Shown: positions 1 through 12,167 of the stretch, piece by piece
How the letters are laid out: the number at the start of each line of letters is the position of its first letter
Numbering within the stretch: the stretch's first letter is position 1
DNA from: Annona cherimola
Taxonomy: Eukaryota > Streptophyta > Magnoliopsida > Magnoliales > Annonaceae
Reading direction: 5' to 3'
DNA length: 64,000 bases
Assembly: GCA_030490835.1 (NCBI GenBank)
Contig: CM059971.1
Span: forward strand, 46,176,012-46,240,011
The notes under the pieces: generated by a model
Database searches by the model: none
Told to the model about the DNA's origin: nothing
Seen by the model: the letters and a program-made list of their open reading frames with translations, nothing else
Program-made: the position numbers and the translations under genes

Positions 1-559
1 AATTTTGTGGAGACATATATATCTCCATTTTTAATAATTAAATAAAAATAGGTACACAACTCTGATTAAGGTGAAATTTTAAGGCCAAGCTTAAATTAAT
101 ATGCCCAAATTAATGAAGGAATAAAATTTTAGAAAACATGTCTCCAAAATTTTAAAAAGAGATTTTTTATCCAAATATGAATTAGCTAATTAAAATAAAA
201 TAGAATTTTTTTCAAAATTCTGAAAGGTGCATTTTGTGAGCAATTGTATATATATTAATAAGAAAAATTTTCATAATATATAAGTGTGAATATAGGCAGT
301 TATGATTTAATTTATTAATGTTGGAATTTACTGTAAAAAAAAAACAAAAACAAGAAGAATGGTGCTGGCATGGACGGTGCATATGATACGTGGGCAGATG
401 TACTTTAATCAACGCTGATAAATAATAACAAAAGAGAGAAGCAACACGTTAAAAGGGTAGCTGTATATAATTGCTGGATTTTTCAACGCCTGTAGTATAG
501 TTAAACGGTGGACTTAGGTTTGGTTAAATTAAACCATGATAAAATCGCTTAATGGAATG

Positions 560-566
560 TATAAAA
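560..566 (+). promoter_or_regulatory. TATA box of gypsy LTR
   Basis: TATAAAA, followed by a GC-rich stretch, sits where sister LTRs carry a TATA box. It probably marks the end of U3 in this LTR. Confidence 0.45.
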
Positions 567-2900
567 GGGGTTGCTGGGCACTATTGTTGCAATGCATTGC
601 TGGACGTTAAATAAAGGGGCAGTGGCATTTTGGACGGGCAGCAGCATTTAAAAGAATTTTTTTTTTGCAAGCCAAGCACCAAGCAACGGTACAAGCAATC
701 TATTCAACAGGTTTCTTTTTATTTGATGTCCAAATATTCTTTTCTGAAATGCTGCTCGTTATTTGATTTTCTATTAAAGCTGTTAATAAACATAACTTTT
801 ATTTAAGTATTCTACCAATGGTAAATTAATATGATGAATAAATTTCTGGATGCATGATTTAAATACCGAATTCAAGCAGATTTTAATATTAGCATGATTT
901 TCATATTATTTAATTAATACAGCATGATTTTCATTAATTCAGCATGGTTTGACCGTGATTTGAATTAACTCAGTATAATTCAGTTTGATTCATCATTAAA
1001 TAAATAAGATTTCAAGTACTGAAATAATTAATAAGTGAGTATGTGCATACAACGTCCAAACAGATTTATGCAACCTATTGAACGTTAGTTATATGATAAA
1101 TATGTTTCTTGATAAAATTGGACGTTTAAAAATAGATCTTGATTTTTAATCATGTTTAATTGATGGATTGAAAATGATAAAAGGAGAAATAAGGATTAAT
1201 GTCAAAACAGATTTTTATTACTCTTATAATATTGATTTGTGAATAATGAAGTGATGGGTGTATGTGAACGTTCAAAATATATCATTTTGATAATCAAATG
1301 GTTCATGAAATGAGAGGTATGAATTAACGCCTAAAAAGATTTTAAATTTTGTTAAAATCATGATTAATGTATGGCTTGAAAGTGTTGGGTATAAGTGACA
1401 CTTAAAACAGATTTTTATTTCTGTGATATTGAATTAGTAAATTAAAATGATAAAAATGATAGGTATGAAAACATGTTCAAAATAGATTTTTAAATCTGTA
1501 TAAACCATGTTTAATATATGGTTTTGGATGATAAAGGATGTGTATGATTAATGTCAAAACCGATTTTATTCTCCTACATAATCATGTTTAATTAGTGATT
1601 TATAGATGATGGAAGGATGGTTAGTATTAGCCAAACATGTAAATGTGATTAGGAGATAGTTGTATGAGATGAAACATACATAAGTTAGAAAAATAAGTTC
1701 AATGACCAAGCATGGAATGTTATAAATAGTCCTTTTCATTTGTACAGAAAAATGAAAGGAAAAAGTGGAAGGTACAAGTTGACTACGCAGGTAAGCAAGC
1801 AAACCTTTTGAAAATACAATTTTATACAACCTTACTCTGCAATCTTAAATTGTTTTCAAAATTGCTTTGTTAGAAGCAAATTCTTTTAATGTTGAAAAAT
1901 ATTGAAATGCAAATGTTGAAAAGGTTGTGTTGGAAAGAAAATAAGGTTTTAAAATGGTATTTAAAATAAATGTTTTAAAATAGTTTTGTTACAAGGTTTT
2001 GAAGTATTTTAATGATATGTTTTAAAGGTTCTCTAAATATTGGATTATTTTGGAGTTTCCAAAAACTATTATTTCGAGAAGAATTTAAGGAAGGCCAACA
2101 CAATAAATTAATTTCAAAAATGATTTGAGTAATGTTCAAAGGATTATACAAGACTTCACATATAAAAATGAACAATAAGACAAGTGGACAAAAGTATATG
2201 ATATTAGATGAAAGTATATACTTGCATGTCCTTTTATCATAAAAACCCATAAATGGGAAAAGCATTTGTAAGAAAAATCTTTTGGTTTCAAATATTTTTA
2301 AAGACGTTTTATCAATCAAAAATTATTTACAAAACGATTCGAAAATATTGTTATTTCAAATATTTTCCTTGAATACTTCAAATTATTTATGAAATATAAA
2401 TGTTTTAAGTTTGGCTATCCTTACAAAACATTTTGAGTATAGAACTAGTTAACATGGGTTAAGCCCAATTTTCAAGATTTGAACGGAATACTGGCTGAGG
2501 TCTATAGTATTTTATGAAAGCATACTAGTATCAAGTTTTCAGAAAAAGGACACAGACTGTGGTCTGTGGTTTTTATAGAATCATGCTAGCATGTGAATAT
2601 GAAGAAAAAGTGTACACAAGGATTATGTACTAGGTCTACTGTAAAGGATATGCAAGCTGGATGCGGTTGCAAATTGGGCCCCCTTTGCATAGGCCAAGTC
2701 GCTTGAATAATGCTAAATGTCGGCAGCGCCCTCCCTGAAATGGGAGATGGACACGGATAGCCTCTCGGCTTGTGGGCTATCACCTGAAAAGGTTTCTCTC
2801 CTAAGGAAGGATGATCACTTGATAAGTGTTACCTACCAGATGGACAGAGATGTATTGCATGTTACATATGCTTAAAAAGGGTTTTATGAAAAGTATTTTA

Positions 2901-2966
2901 GGACATGAGAATGTCCTATGAGAAAAGGAGCTTCGATGAAAAATGTTTTAGAACATAAATATGTCT
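2901..2966 (+). repeat. Two short hairpins of the LTR array
   Basis: GGACAT-GAGA-ATGTCC at 2,901-2,916 is followed by a related hairpin, GAACAT-AAAT-ATGTCT, at 2,951-2,966. Both have a four-base loop. They belong to the array type expanded at 9,454-9,790 and 46,489-46,927. Confidence 0.7.
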
Positions 2967-4064
2967 ATGGAAAAAGAATTTATATGTCAAGTTTTACAAC
3001 CATATGTTTGCCAGGGATTGGGATTATGAAATGTTTATGAAAGATTTTTATGAAAAGGTTTCCTCCAATTGTTAGTCGAACGCTTGTTAAGCGTCTACTG
3101 CTGAAAGGTGAGAAGTGCATTTAAAATGAAAAATAGTTGCTTATTGAGTTTCGACTCATATTTTATTTTCCCTAACCATAGACTGGTACAGCACAGGCCA
3201 CGCAGGAAAAGAAAAGAGTAAGAAGAAAACTTTTCAACAAGCTGGTCTATATATGGTATGAATGATTATATGGAATTTTCAAAATATGCATGTATGAAAT
3301 GTTTAGATTGAAAGAACTTCTGATGTTGATAAGTCAGTTATTATGATATGAATAATATATGTGAAATTGATGTCAAGAATGTGTTCATATATGATGATAT
3401 GATGTTATGTAATGAGATATTATGAGTATCATGTGTAAAGTTGATGACAAGTGTTTGTTATGTGATGAAAGAAAAAAAAATTTGGATGAGATCCAATTAA
3501 AAATCCCACCGTGTGATCAGGGCAACGATCCTGAGTCACGTTTACCAATCAATAAAGATCCCGAAGTAAGGCTTCTAGGCACCCGGGTTGGGGGCGCCAC
3601 AGAAATAGAGGTGAATGGAGTTGGATTTTTTGGAATTCTTTAAGGGTCAAATCCACGAAAATTTGAGGGCTTAAATGCTTGGGTTTAATTGCCTAATGTG
3701 TGGCTCAAATGGAGCATAGATAAGGTGTCACACTAAGGGGATGTCCAAGGGTGGATAAGGCATGGAATTTGGATTTTTAAAAATCCTAAAATATGTATCT
3801 AAGTAGCCTAACACCTACGGTAAGTAATGAGACATTTAAATGTGTGGAAAAATGAGCATAAAAATGTCAAAAAGCAAGGCTACAAGGGGACGCCCCTAGT
3901 GGACAGCAATACACCCCATCAATAAGTGGATTTTGATGATTTTTTTAAATATTAAATGGGTATTTTACTTGGATATAAATTTTTTATATCAACAAGGGAT
4001 AAGTTAGAAATAAATTACCCTCATGAAATGTGACAAAGTGGGTCCCAAGAGCTGGTAAAGAAAA

Positions 4065-4072
4065 TATAAAAA
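4065..4072 (+). promoter_or_regulatory. LTR TATA box with downstream GTAAGT
   Basis: TATAAAAA precedes a purine-rich leader. A strong 5' splice-site-like sequence, AAGTAAGT, lies at 4,257-4,264, about 195 bases downstream. The same pairing occurs in other gypsy LTRs here (31,025/31,174; 48,411/48,566; minus strand 53,741/53,552). Confidence 0.5.
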
Positions 4073-4908
4073 TGGGACGTCCACTTGAGAAAGGGGAGAG
4101 AAAAACTCTCAAAAATTTCTAAGTTGCGGAGCAAGCTTTGGACGTCCAAACCTAGCAAGGAAAGAAGGGGAAAAGAGGAGAAAAAGAGAAGGAAAAAGGG
4201 GAAGAAAGAGAAGAGGAACCAAGCTAAGAAGGTTGGATTCAATTTGGATTTAATTCAAGTAAGTGAAACTTAAGTTTTGAATCATTTAAATCAAGATTTC
4301 CTCTCTCAAATTATGAGTCATGAATATGATTTATAACGAACTCTTAAAGGATGAGTTATGATGCCTTGATGAGGGTATTGAATGATATTTGAATGGTATA
4401 AATGAAATCAAGAGTTCAAGAGGGTTAAATGGAATGATAGGGTTGATTTTTGAGATGAAATCTATCTTGAAATTTCTTAAAACCCTAAATCAAGTTGCTG
4501 TTTGATTTAAGCGTGATGATTATGATGTAATTCATGTTCTTTTGGATTACATATGTTGATTTGGTCATTTGTTAATGATTTTAGCAAAAATGGAACTTAA
4601 GGCTTCATGAAATACCCAAATTTTCCATTTTTATATTAAATATGATGCATGAAGGAGCTTAAATGTTTTATGGATGAACTGTAGGGTAAAGTATCCTAAA
4701 TTAAGGACCCTTTGGACATCCTAAGTGGGTTGGGTGAGATTGCCCTAAATCTGACTTTTTAGGGTACATGTATAGAACGTCCAAACGGAGGCCAAAATGA
4801 GTACCTTACATATGAATTTTGTTGCTGCTTGTAAATAATTAATTTATGGATGTTATGGAGGGTAAATTACCCTAGGATTAGGGTAATTTGAATGTCCAAA
4901 CGGCTTGT

Positions 4909-4913
4909 AAATA
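4909..4913. repeat. Target-site duplication AAATA (left)
   Basis: AAATA directly precedes the TGTGAAACCCC start of the solo LTR. It is repeated at 10,422-10,426 directly after the LTR's CACA end. Confidence 0.8.
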
Positions 4914-7127
4914 TGTGAAACCCCAACCTAAGTAGGATTCAATATATGCATGGAACATTTACATGTGATTTATAATTAAATTTATTGAATTTAAATAATT
5001 TTTGTGATTTTGCTAAACTATGGTAATTAGGGCTAAGGATTAGCAATGATGATGCGAGTACTCATTATAAGCTGATATGGGACAAAGGGATTAAAATGAA
5101 TTGTTGGTGATTGAAATATACCAATGTATCATCGATAATGATTTAAATTATTTAATATAATTATTTAATATGAATTATAAGAATTTAAAAGTATAATTCT
5201 CAAGTTAGTGGAAAAACATTAGAAAATTCATAATTCAACGCCTGTAAGGCGGATTCAAGTAAAATTTGAAAGGGAAGTTGATGATGTTGGGCTTGGTATT
5301 ATGGGATTATTGAATTAAGAAAATCCTTGATAAAATTGGTGTGATGATTTATTGAACATAGCTCAAATCCAACTGTTAATTTCAAAGGGCTATAACTTGA
5401 GTTAGGAAAAACGGATTGAGATGAAATTTGAAACAGTTGAATGAAATCATGAGATTAACATTTTGGAAGGTTTGGATCAAGCATATTATGATGGAAAAAT
5501 ACCTGAATTAGAAAAGATGTATATGGTTGACTTTTGCACCTCAAGAGTACCATGCATTAAATGCTGGAGTACATGGAATTAACGCAATTTTTAATGACTC
5601 AAATAGGTGTCAAATGCAGGTGCAATGCAGGGTATTTTATGCATAATTATAAAATACAAAAATCCCATGAATTATCCGAGCATTGATGTCTATTAAAGGG
5701 GCTAAGAGTGCTCAAAATGAGCATAGGAGAGGTGGCATGCATATGGACGTCCATGGGCTGTTGCAGCTGTGTTTTTTTTTTTTTTATAAAATATGCACCC
5801 ACCTAGCTGACATGTAGGGACACATGAATGGGCATTTATTCATGTGAAAAAAAATCCTGAAAATTCGTGAGCAACAGCTGCTCATTGATGATGCAAAAAT
5901 GGACAGCTTGTGTATGCAAATGACGTGCACAGTTTGATGCTGCTTTAATGATTTTTGCTAATTTTTTTTATGCCAAAGTAAAGGTTAACCTCAATGATAA
6001 TTAGGTTTTTAATTTACTCTTAAAATTATATTATTAAAAAATGGGAAAAAATCTCAAAATGGACAGCAACTATGGACGTGCCAAGTGGACAGCTTGGATG
6101 GTGAGGATTTGAGCAGATTTTTGCAATTAATAAAAATAGAAAAAATTATTTTACTTGGCTATCATTTAATCATCACATTAGGGGGGATAAGAATGCATTA
6201 AATAGTGTGGAAAATCCAGCTCTAAAGTGGGGCCCATAGCTGGAAATTCCAGCTCTACAAGAAGGGATGCTCGTCATGTGATATGAGGTTTTGTGATTTT
6301 TTTTCTAAGTGCTCAAGTTCTTCTCCCCCAAGTCAGTGCATGTCCAGCCCTAGCCCAGCCAAGAAGGAAGAAAAAAATAAGTAAAAAAAGGGTAAAAGGA
6401 GGGATTATCAATTAATCAAGTAAGTATATGTTAATTTTAATTTTATACTTCAAATATGGAAGTTATATGATGTTATAAATAAAAAATATGAATGAAGTAG
6501 TAAACGAACTAATTTCACCATGGAAATTTGTTTAAAATCTCATTATATGATTATTAAGGGATGAAAAAAATTTCAGATTTAAATATTTAGTAGGTTTCAA
6601 ATTAAAAATACGAGAATATTAACCTAAATAGGGTAGAACGGGTGACAAGATCAGCTGTAGTAAATGATTTTTAATAATTTTTTCAGAAGGATTTTTTATA
6701 TGAAATTTTTATATGATGTATAAACCATCATTATATAACTAAAAAAAATCAAAATTTATTTTTGGGTGATATTAGTATGGGTTATAATTCACATGATTAG
6801 GGCTGACCCTAAACTCACAACACTGTCCAGAAAAGTGAAAATGCAAAAATAAATATATAATGTTAATATTTAGTAATGAAATATTTATGAAAGTTAATTA
6901 ATGTATTTATTGATGTATTATAGAAATTTCATAATTCAATACCTTGATTTGATTATAAATCAAGATTTAGAGATTTCAGTACGCCTGATTTCAGCATATG
7001 TGGATAGTTTGAGAAAAAAATCAAAAAGAAATATGAAACCTATGTAGAAATGATTAAAATTGATGTATATGTTATAAAAGAGTGTAATAAAGGATTAAGG
7101 ACAGCAAAGGTGATTGATAATGGATAT

Positions 7128-7128
<1 letters not shown>

Positions 7129-7159
<31 letters not shown>
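7129..7159. repeat. (TA)n microsatellite
   Basis: An uninterrupted run of TA dinucleotides of about 30 bases inside the solo LTR. Confidence 0.9.
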
Positions 7160-7161
<2 letters not shown>

Positions 7162-7964
7162 AATTAATGGTTAAATAAGAAGATGGAACTTAGTGAAAAT
7201 AAGAAGACAATGGCTGTTTTGGAAACCTATGATTAGTGGATTAAAATCCCATAAAAATACCCTAAATAAAGTTCTAATTAAGGATAATTATCATTCTGAA
7301 TTAGTGACCAAGTTGATGACTTGAAAATTTTTATGAAATGCCTCTTATATGTGTTGCCAAATGGGCATATGTGAAAGAATAAACATGCATAAGTGGTAAA
7401 TGACTTATGTAATGTGATTTTATGCAAAAATATATGAAATACGATAGAATTCATGATTATATATCTGTTTAGAGTGCATAATGATCAATTTCAAATTTTG
7501 GAATTAATTTATGAAGTTTAAGGCAATGACGTGTGCTTAAAAGGAGCACCGATGTATAAATTTTGGAAAATAAGTGAAAAATGGTAAATGAAGTTTAATG
7601 AACCTTTAGATGTTAATTATTGGATGATTATTATGTTATTGAATGGTTACCCTACTTATAGGATTGTATATGTTATGTGTTAACCGATGAAATGTGCAAA
7701 TATGTGCTATCTATGTGTCTAATGACTTGAGAAGTCAAACGAATGATATATGTTAATGAAAATGGGTTGAAAAATTAAGTTGGATGCAAGAAAAAGGAAT
7801 ATAAGAAATGTTATATTATTGTCATGTAGGCAAGGGCAAAGAAAAGGCAGATTCCGAAAGCTAATGTGAGATAGGTAAGCAAGCAAACTTTCCAAAATAT
7901 TGATTTCATCATATGTGTTGAAATGTTTAAAAAAATATATATTTATGTTGATGTTTTTAAGAGT

Positions 7965-8170
7965 TTTCTTACAAGTAAGCAAGCCCTTCGAAATATTTTT
8001 TCAAAAGAATTTTATGAAATTTATGAACTTGCTATAATAAGTTTGTTTTATAGTTTCTTACAAGATAAGCAAGTGAATTTTTAAGCATAATGTTTATCTT
8101 CAAGTATTAACATTACTTGATCATGTTTATATTAATGATGCGGAGAATTGCTTATAGAGTAAGCAAGCTT
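7965..8170 (+). repeat. Repeated TTACAAGTAAGCAAG motif
   Basis: Variants of TTCTTACAAGTAAGCAAG recur near 7,968, 8,053 and 8,149, about 90 bases apart. Each contains a GTAAG-type donor-like core or a one-base variant of it. Single copies occur in other LTRs (1,791; 21,751; 31,976; 43,138; 49,366). The array suggests local duplication within this long LTR. Confidence 0.6.
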
Positions 8171-9453
8171 AGTTCTTGAAAATATGATGTGGGTTTTAAG
8201 ATGATTTTAATATAAGCAAGTTCATACAAGTGTGGTTTATAAAGAGTTTTATTGAAAAATGTAATTCTTTACAAAATGGTTTCTAGACATAAATAGATGC
8301 TTTGAAATGGTTTCCATTAAATGTCATAAATTGAATTTATGTGCGTGTTTTGAGATTTATGTACGTGTTTTGAAATAATCTATCATGGTGCTTTTCAACT
8401 CTTAGAGTTGTAACACATTGAAGATGCTTTACTCTGATATTCCAAAAAGATTTAAGGGTGACCAGTCCTACAAATTGATTTGGTGGAGTTTATGTTTAAA
8501 TAATGATCAAAAGATTATGCAAACTCCTCTATATATAAAAATAACAAGGAAGTGATGTGGATAAAACAGAGTACAGTGGATAGAAGTGAGTTGCATATGT
8601 TTTGCTCATAAAAATGTTATTAAGAAAAGTTTTGTCTCCGCGAGTTTTGAATTAGTTCAAAAGCTTCCAAAAATGAGAATTTCAAAAGTTGTTTAGCAAA
8701 TCATTAAAGTTTTGTAAAAAATTGTCTTCTCAAATATTTCAAATGTTTCGTAAAACGGATTTATCAAAACATTGCTAAACTCTTTAAGGGTGGTCATCCT
8801 AACATCAGGATTTGGAAATAGTTTTCTAAAATGTTTTATTCTCAAAACAACCACGCCCAGATCTCAATTCGAGAAGGGCATAGTCTGCGGACTGAGTGGT
8901 TTAAAATATTTTATTTTCAAAACAATCATGCCCAGTTCTCAATTCGAGAAGGGCATAGTCTGCGGACTAAGTTGGCTTTATACATATCAAGCTGAGGCTT
9001 GAAAAAGGGCACAGTCAAATGACTGAGCTAAGTTTTGTGAAAACCATTGCTAGCATACGAGTGTGCGCAAAATGATATACTAGGCTCACGGTTGAGGCAG
9101 TTACGGACCAAAATGGTTGAAAACCAGAGCTCACCTCTACCTGTAGCCGAGTCACTTAGGGAAGGCTGGAGGCCGGCGGTGCCCTCTCTGAAATGGGTAT
9201 AAGCTCATGAGCAGACGCTTGGCTCACATGCTGTCTCATGAAAGGTTTCTTTCCTAGGAAAGGATGATCACTTGTTAAGTGTCACCAACCTGAGAATCAG
9301 AGACACAAATCCATATGTTTTTGGAACATACATATGTTCCCTATGTTTTAAAAGTCTCAAAATGGGCACCGACGCTGTTTGGTTTTAAATGGATTTGTGT
9401 TGGTTTCAAATGGATTTATGTTTAGTTTTCAGAAGATACCAAAAAATATTTTA

Positions 9454-9790
9454 GGACATGAATATGTCTGCCATATTGGTTTAAAAAGGGTTTGGTATCT
9501 TATATGCGGGTTAAAAGAGACTTATATGGAAAAATATTTTTGGACATGAGAATGTCCGCATAAATAAAAGATTTCTATGCACATGCATTGCTTTTGAATA
9601 ACCCCGAGTTGGGTTATAAATAAATTTAAATGGATGATGTTTTGGGACAAGTAAATGTCCTCATGAGGAAAAAGGTTATAAGAAAAATATTTTAGGACAT
9701 ATAATTGTCCTCATGCCATATGAAAAATATTTTTGCACATAGACATGTCCTCATTATAGATGAAAAATATTTTGGGACAAACAATTGTCC
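9454..9790 (+). repeat. Array of six 16-nt hairpins
   Basis: Six inverted repeats, each a six-base stem around a four-base loop, start at 9,454, 9,542, 9,645, 9,695, 9,735 and 9,775. The type unit is GGACAT-GAGA-ATGTCC. The last unit is GGACAA-ACAA-TTGTCC, in which both stem arms have changed together. Most units follow an AAAAATATTTT leader, so the array grew by tandem duplication. Confidence 0.75.
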
Positions 9791-10421
9791 CCATGAAAAA
9801 TGATTTAGATGCATAGACATCACCATTGAAAATCCTCGAAATGAGGACATGCACAAAGTTTTATGAGTGTATTATAAAGAAGATTTCTATAAAAGGTTTC
9901 TTCCTATTGGCAGTTGATCACTTGATAAGTGTCTCCTACCGAATGGGCAAGGGATGCATTTAAATAAAAAAATGATGCTTGCTTACTGAGTTTATCACTC
10001 ACGTTTTATTTTCCCAACCTTAGATAGGGTTACGGCTCAAGGAAAGTAGCCAAGCTAAAAGATATTGATATGTTGAAGAATGAATGGATGAATGTATTGC
10101 TTATAATGAAATGGATTTGATTATGTATGATGTAAATAAATAAGTGATTATGTATAAAATTCTATTTGAATTTTTATTTATGAATACATATGCTGCCTAC
10201 AATATGAAAGTAAAGATACTTGTACGATTAATCTTATGATGATATGGATGAGTCCACTATGAATGATGACAAGTGTATGCTTATATGATAAAAGAAAAAA
10301 AAATTGGACGAGATCAAATTAAGAACCCACCGCCTAATCAGGGCAACAATCCTGATCACATTTACTAATCGAATCGGTCTTGGAGTAAGGTTTGTGGAGG
10401 CTTCGGGTCGGGGGCACCACA

Positions 10422-12167
10422 AAATATTTACCCTAAATCTGATTTTTAAGGACATATGTATGGACACGTCAAAACGGGGTGAAAGGGATACCCTACCTGC
10501 TAAAGTGTTGCTGTTTTGGAAGCAATTAAATTATGGATTTTAGATATGTGATAATACCCTAAATTTGGGTTAAGAATAGCATGTTTATTTACTGAAAATT
10601 ATGACTTAAAAATCTGTTAAGATTTAAGTATTAAAAGAGGTGTTGAAATGATGAAAAAGGGTCCTAACATGGCTATTTTGGAACTCAATGATAAATGGAT
10701 TAAAATTTCAAAATTAGACCCTACCTTATATGTTAATTAAGGGATTTAAGCATGTTGAAATTGAGATTTATTTATGAAGCTTAAAACGTCAATTCTATGC
10801 TTAAAATGAGCATTGACGTAGGAAAAATGAATGATTAATATGTCTTTATCCTAAATATGGGTTTAAAATAAAATATGGAATGGATGGTATAATGCACAAG
10901 TGAATGTTGTGTATGTATGTCCAACTTGAAATTCAAGTTGGTTATGTATGAAATGGATTATGGGATTGGAAAACTAAGTGAAAGCAAGCAAATGAGTTTG
11001 TTATGAATGTAATGCTATAGGCAAAGGCAAAGACAAAGAGAAAAGTGATATGGAAAGCTAAGTAATGAGGTAAGCAAAAAATTTTCTAAATGCTTTTATT
11101 TTATCAAAATGTGATAAATTGTTATCAATGATGTTCTAAATGTTTGAATGATTTGGCAAATGATTGATTAAATTCTTTATAAGATGTTTAAGGATGGTCA
11201 TTTCTTTATATCAATGCGTATTGAAATGATATTTCAACATGATAAATGAATTGCTTACTGGTTCGCAATTATTTATGACAAATGTTGAAACATGGATTTA
11301 TGAATGAAAAATCATGCTAGCATGTCAAGGATCATGTTTATGAAAGGAATCATGTGCACAAAGCATGAGGTCCACCTCAAAGGTGTAAGCGGACCGAATG
11401 TCCCCCTTTGGTGCGGCCAAGTCGCTATGATAGGCCTCAGGCCGGCAGCACCTCCCTGGAATGGGAGAGAGGATGAAGGTGGATGGTTGCCTAGCTAGCT
11501 TCTATCCAAGGATGTCATGTTTTAAAATAATGCATCGTATTGTTTATGATATACTCTTGATGAGTATAAGAAGTATGTTTTTATGAGATACCCTCGAGTG
11601 GGTATAATATGGCTTTCCAAGTTATTTTAAATGAAAATAAATTGCCTGAAAACCTTACAGGTTGCTTATTGAGTTTCGACTCACGATTTTGTTTTCCAAA
11701 TCCTAAAAATAGGTGAAAGGAAGGATCATGCAAGGAGCACAGGTGGAGATTCAAGACTATATGAATTTCTATAAGTTACCTGTGTATGGATTTGTGGATT
11801 GAATGGTTGTATGAATGATGATATTAAATTTTGATTTAATATTGTATGAGGATTTTGTTAAGTTTTATGACTATGAATGGAGAAAAAAAATTATGATCGA
11901 TTGATAAGGTATGAATGATCATGTTATGACTAAGTATGGATTTTATGATATCATATGTATAATTCTAAATTGATATAATGACCTGAAAAGGCATTTGATG
12001 GAAATTGAACAAGTGGAATGATTTAAACTCCTAAGGAGTCAGGAATAAATGGATAAATATCTAATAAAGTCTGCTGTGTAACAGGGCAACAATCCTGATC
12101 ACGTTTATCCATCATTAACGATCCCGGAGTAAGGCTAAAGTTGTGACGCTCGGGCTGGGGCGCCACA
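10422..12167 (+). mobile_element. Gypsy LTR, 3' part, resumed after the solo LTR
   Basis: The first five bases are the right AAATA duplication. The sequence then continues the LTR interrupted at 4,913, through TATGGATTTTAGATATGTGATAA-type sequence, a GC-rich core (11,360-11,475) and the terminal signature (12,080-12,167: CAGGGCAACAATCCTGATCA, GGAGTAAGG, GGGGCGCCACA). An ORF of 64 codons over the GC-rich core (11,304-11,498) is a by-product of base composition. Confidence 0.7.
11551..11605 (+). repeat. Two LTR hairpins with ATACYC stems
   Basis: ATACTC-TTGAT-GAGTAT (11,551-11,567) and ATACCC-TCGAGT-GGGTAT (11,588-11,605) differ at one paired stem position that changed on both arms. Related hairpins sit at 28,081-28,135 in a minus-strand LTR. 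Confidence 0.65.

Larger units (their letters stand above)
1..3601 (+). mobile_element. Gypsy (chromovirus-type) LTR, cut by window start
   Basis: This is the larger part of a Ty3-gypsy LTR whose beginning lies before the window. It ends with the signature seen in every gypsy LTR here: a CAGGGCAACGATCCTGA box near 3,518, GATCCCG...AGTAAGG, then a GC-rich terminus ending GGGGGCGCCACA. It also holds the shared GC-rich core (2,690-2,755) and the stretch with TTATTGAGTTTCGACTCA near 3,150. The TGTGAAACCCC start seen in sister LTRs is absent; judged by those sisters the start lies a few hundred bases upstream. It appears to be inserted into the LTR that resumes at 3,602. The short ORFs inside are not coding. 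Confidence 0.75.
3602..4913 (+). mobile_element. Gypsy LTR, 5' part, split by a solo LTR
   Basis: U3 and leader of a gypsy LTR that resumes at 10,427 and ends at 12,167. Continuity shows by comparison with the minus-strand LTR at 50,883-53,783: a GTCCAAAC-rich stretch and CCTAGGATTAGGGTAA near 4,871 come just before the break, and the next expected segment (CCTAAATCTGATTTTT) follows at about 10,431. The purine-rich leader (4,150-4,220) gives ORFs in several frames that are low-complexity artefacts. The true start of this LTR is hidden behind the LTR ending at 3,601. Confidence 0.7.
4914..10421 (+). mobile_element. Complete 5.5-kb gypsy solo LTR
   Basis: It starts TGTGAAACCCC and ends GGGGGCACCACA, with a perfect AAATA duplication on both sides and no internal coding region. 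It is therefore a solo LTR, left when the two LTRs of one element recombined. At about 5.5 kb it is roughly twice the length of other LTRs here (about 2.7 and 3.0 kb). Much of the extra length is a second U3/leader-like stretch (5,100-6,430, with a purine-rich leader and AAGTAAGTAT near 6,418) and a region of repeated TTACAAGTAAGCAAG motifs (7,965-8,170). The GC-rich core is at 9,100-9,235 and the terminal signature at 10,330-10,421. No gene is seen in it. Confidence 0.8.

Noticed and set aside
3422..3643. 73-codon ORF crossing the LTR end near 3.6 kb
   Set aside because: It spans the conserved LTR terminal signature and the junction at 3,601; sister LTRs do not keep the frame.
4021..4273. 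Lys/Glu/Arg-rich ORF and its antisense partner near 4.1 kb, and similar ones at 53,563-53,842
   Set aside because: Both are the purine-rich LTR leader; composition alone keeps the frames open.
9454..9790. Hairpin array as a microRNA precursor or rho-type terminator
   Set aside because: Stems of six base pairs are far too short for a plant microRNA precursor, and bacterial-type terminators do not apply in plant nuclear DNA.
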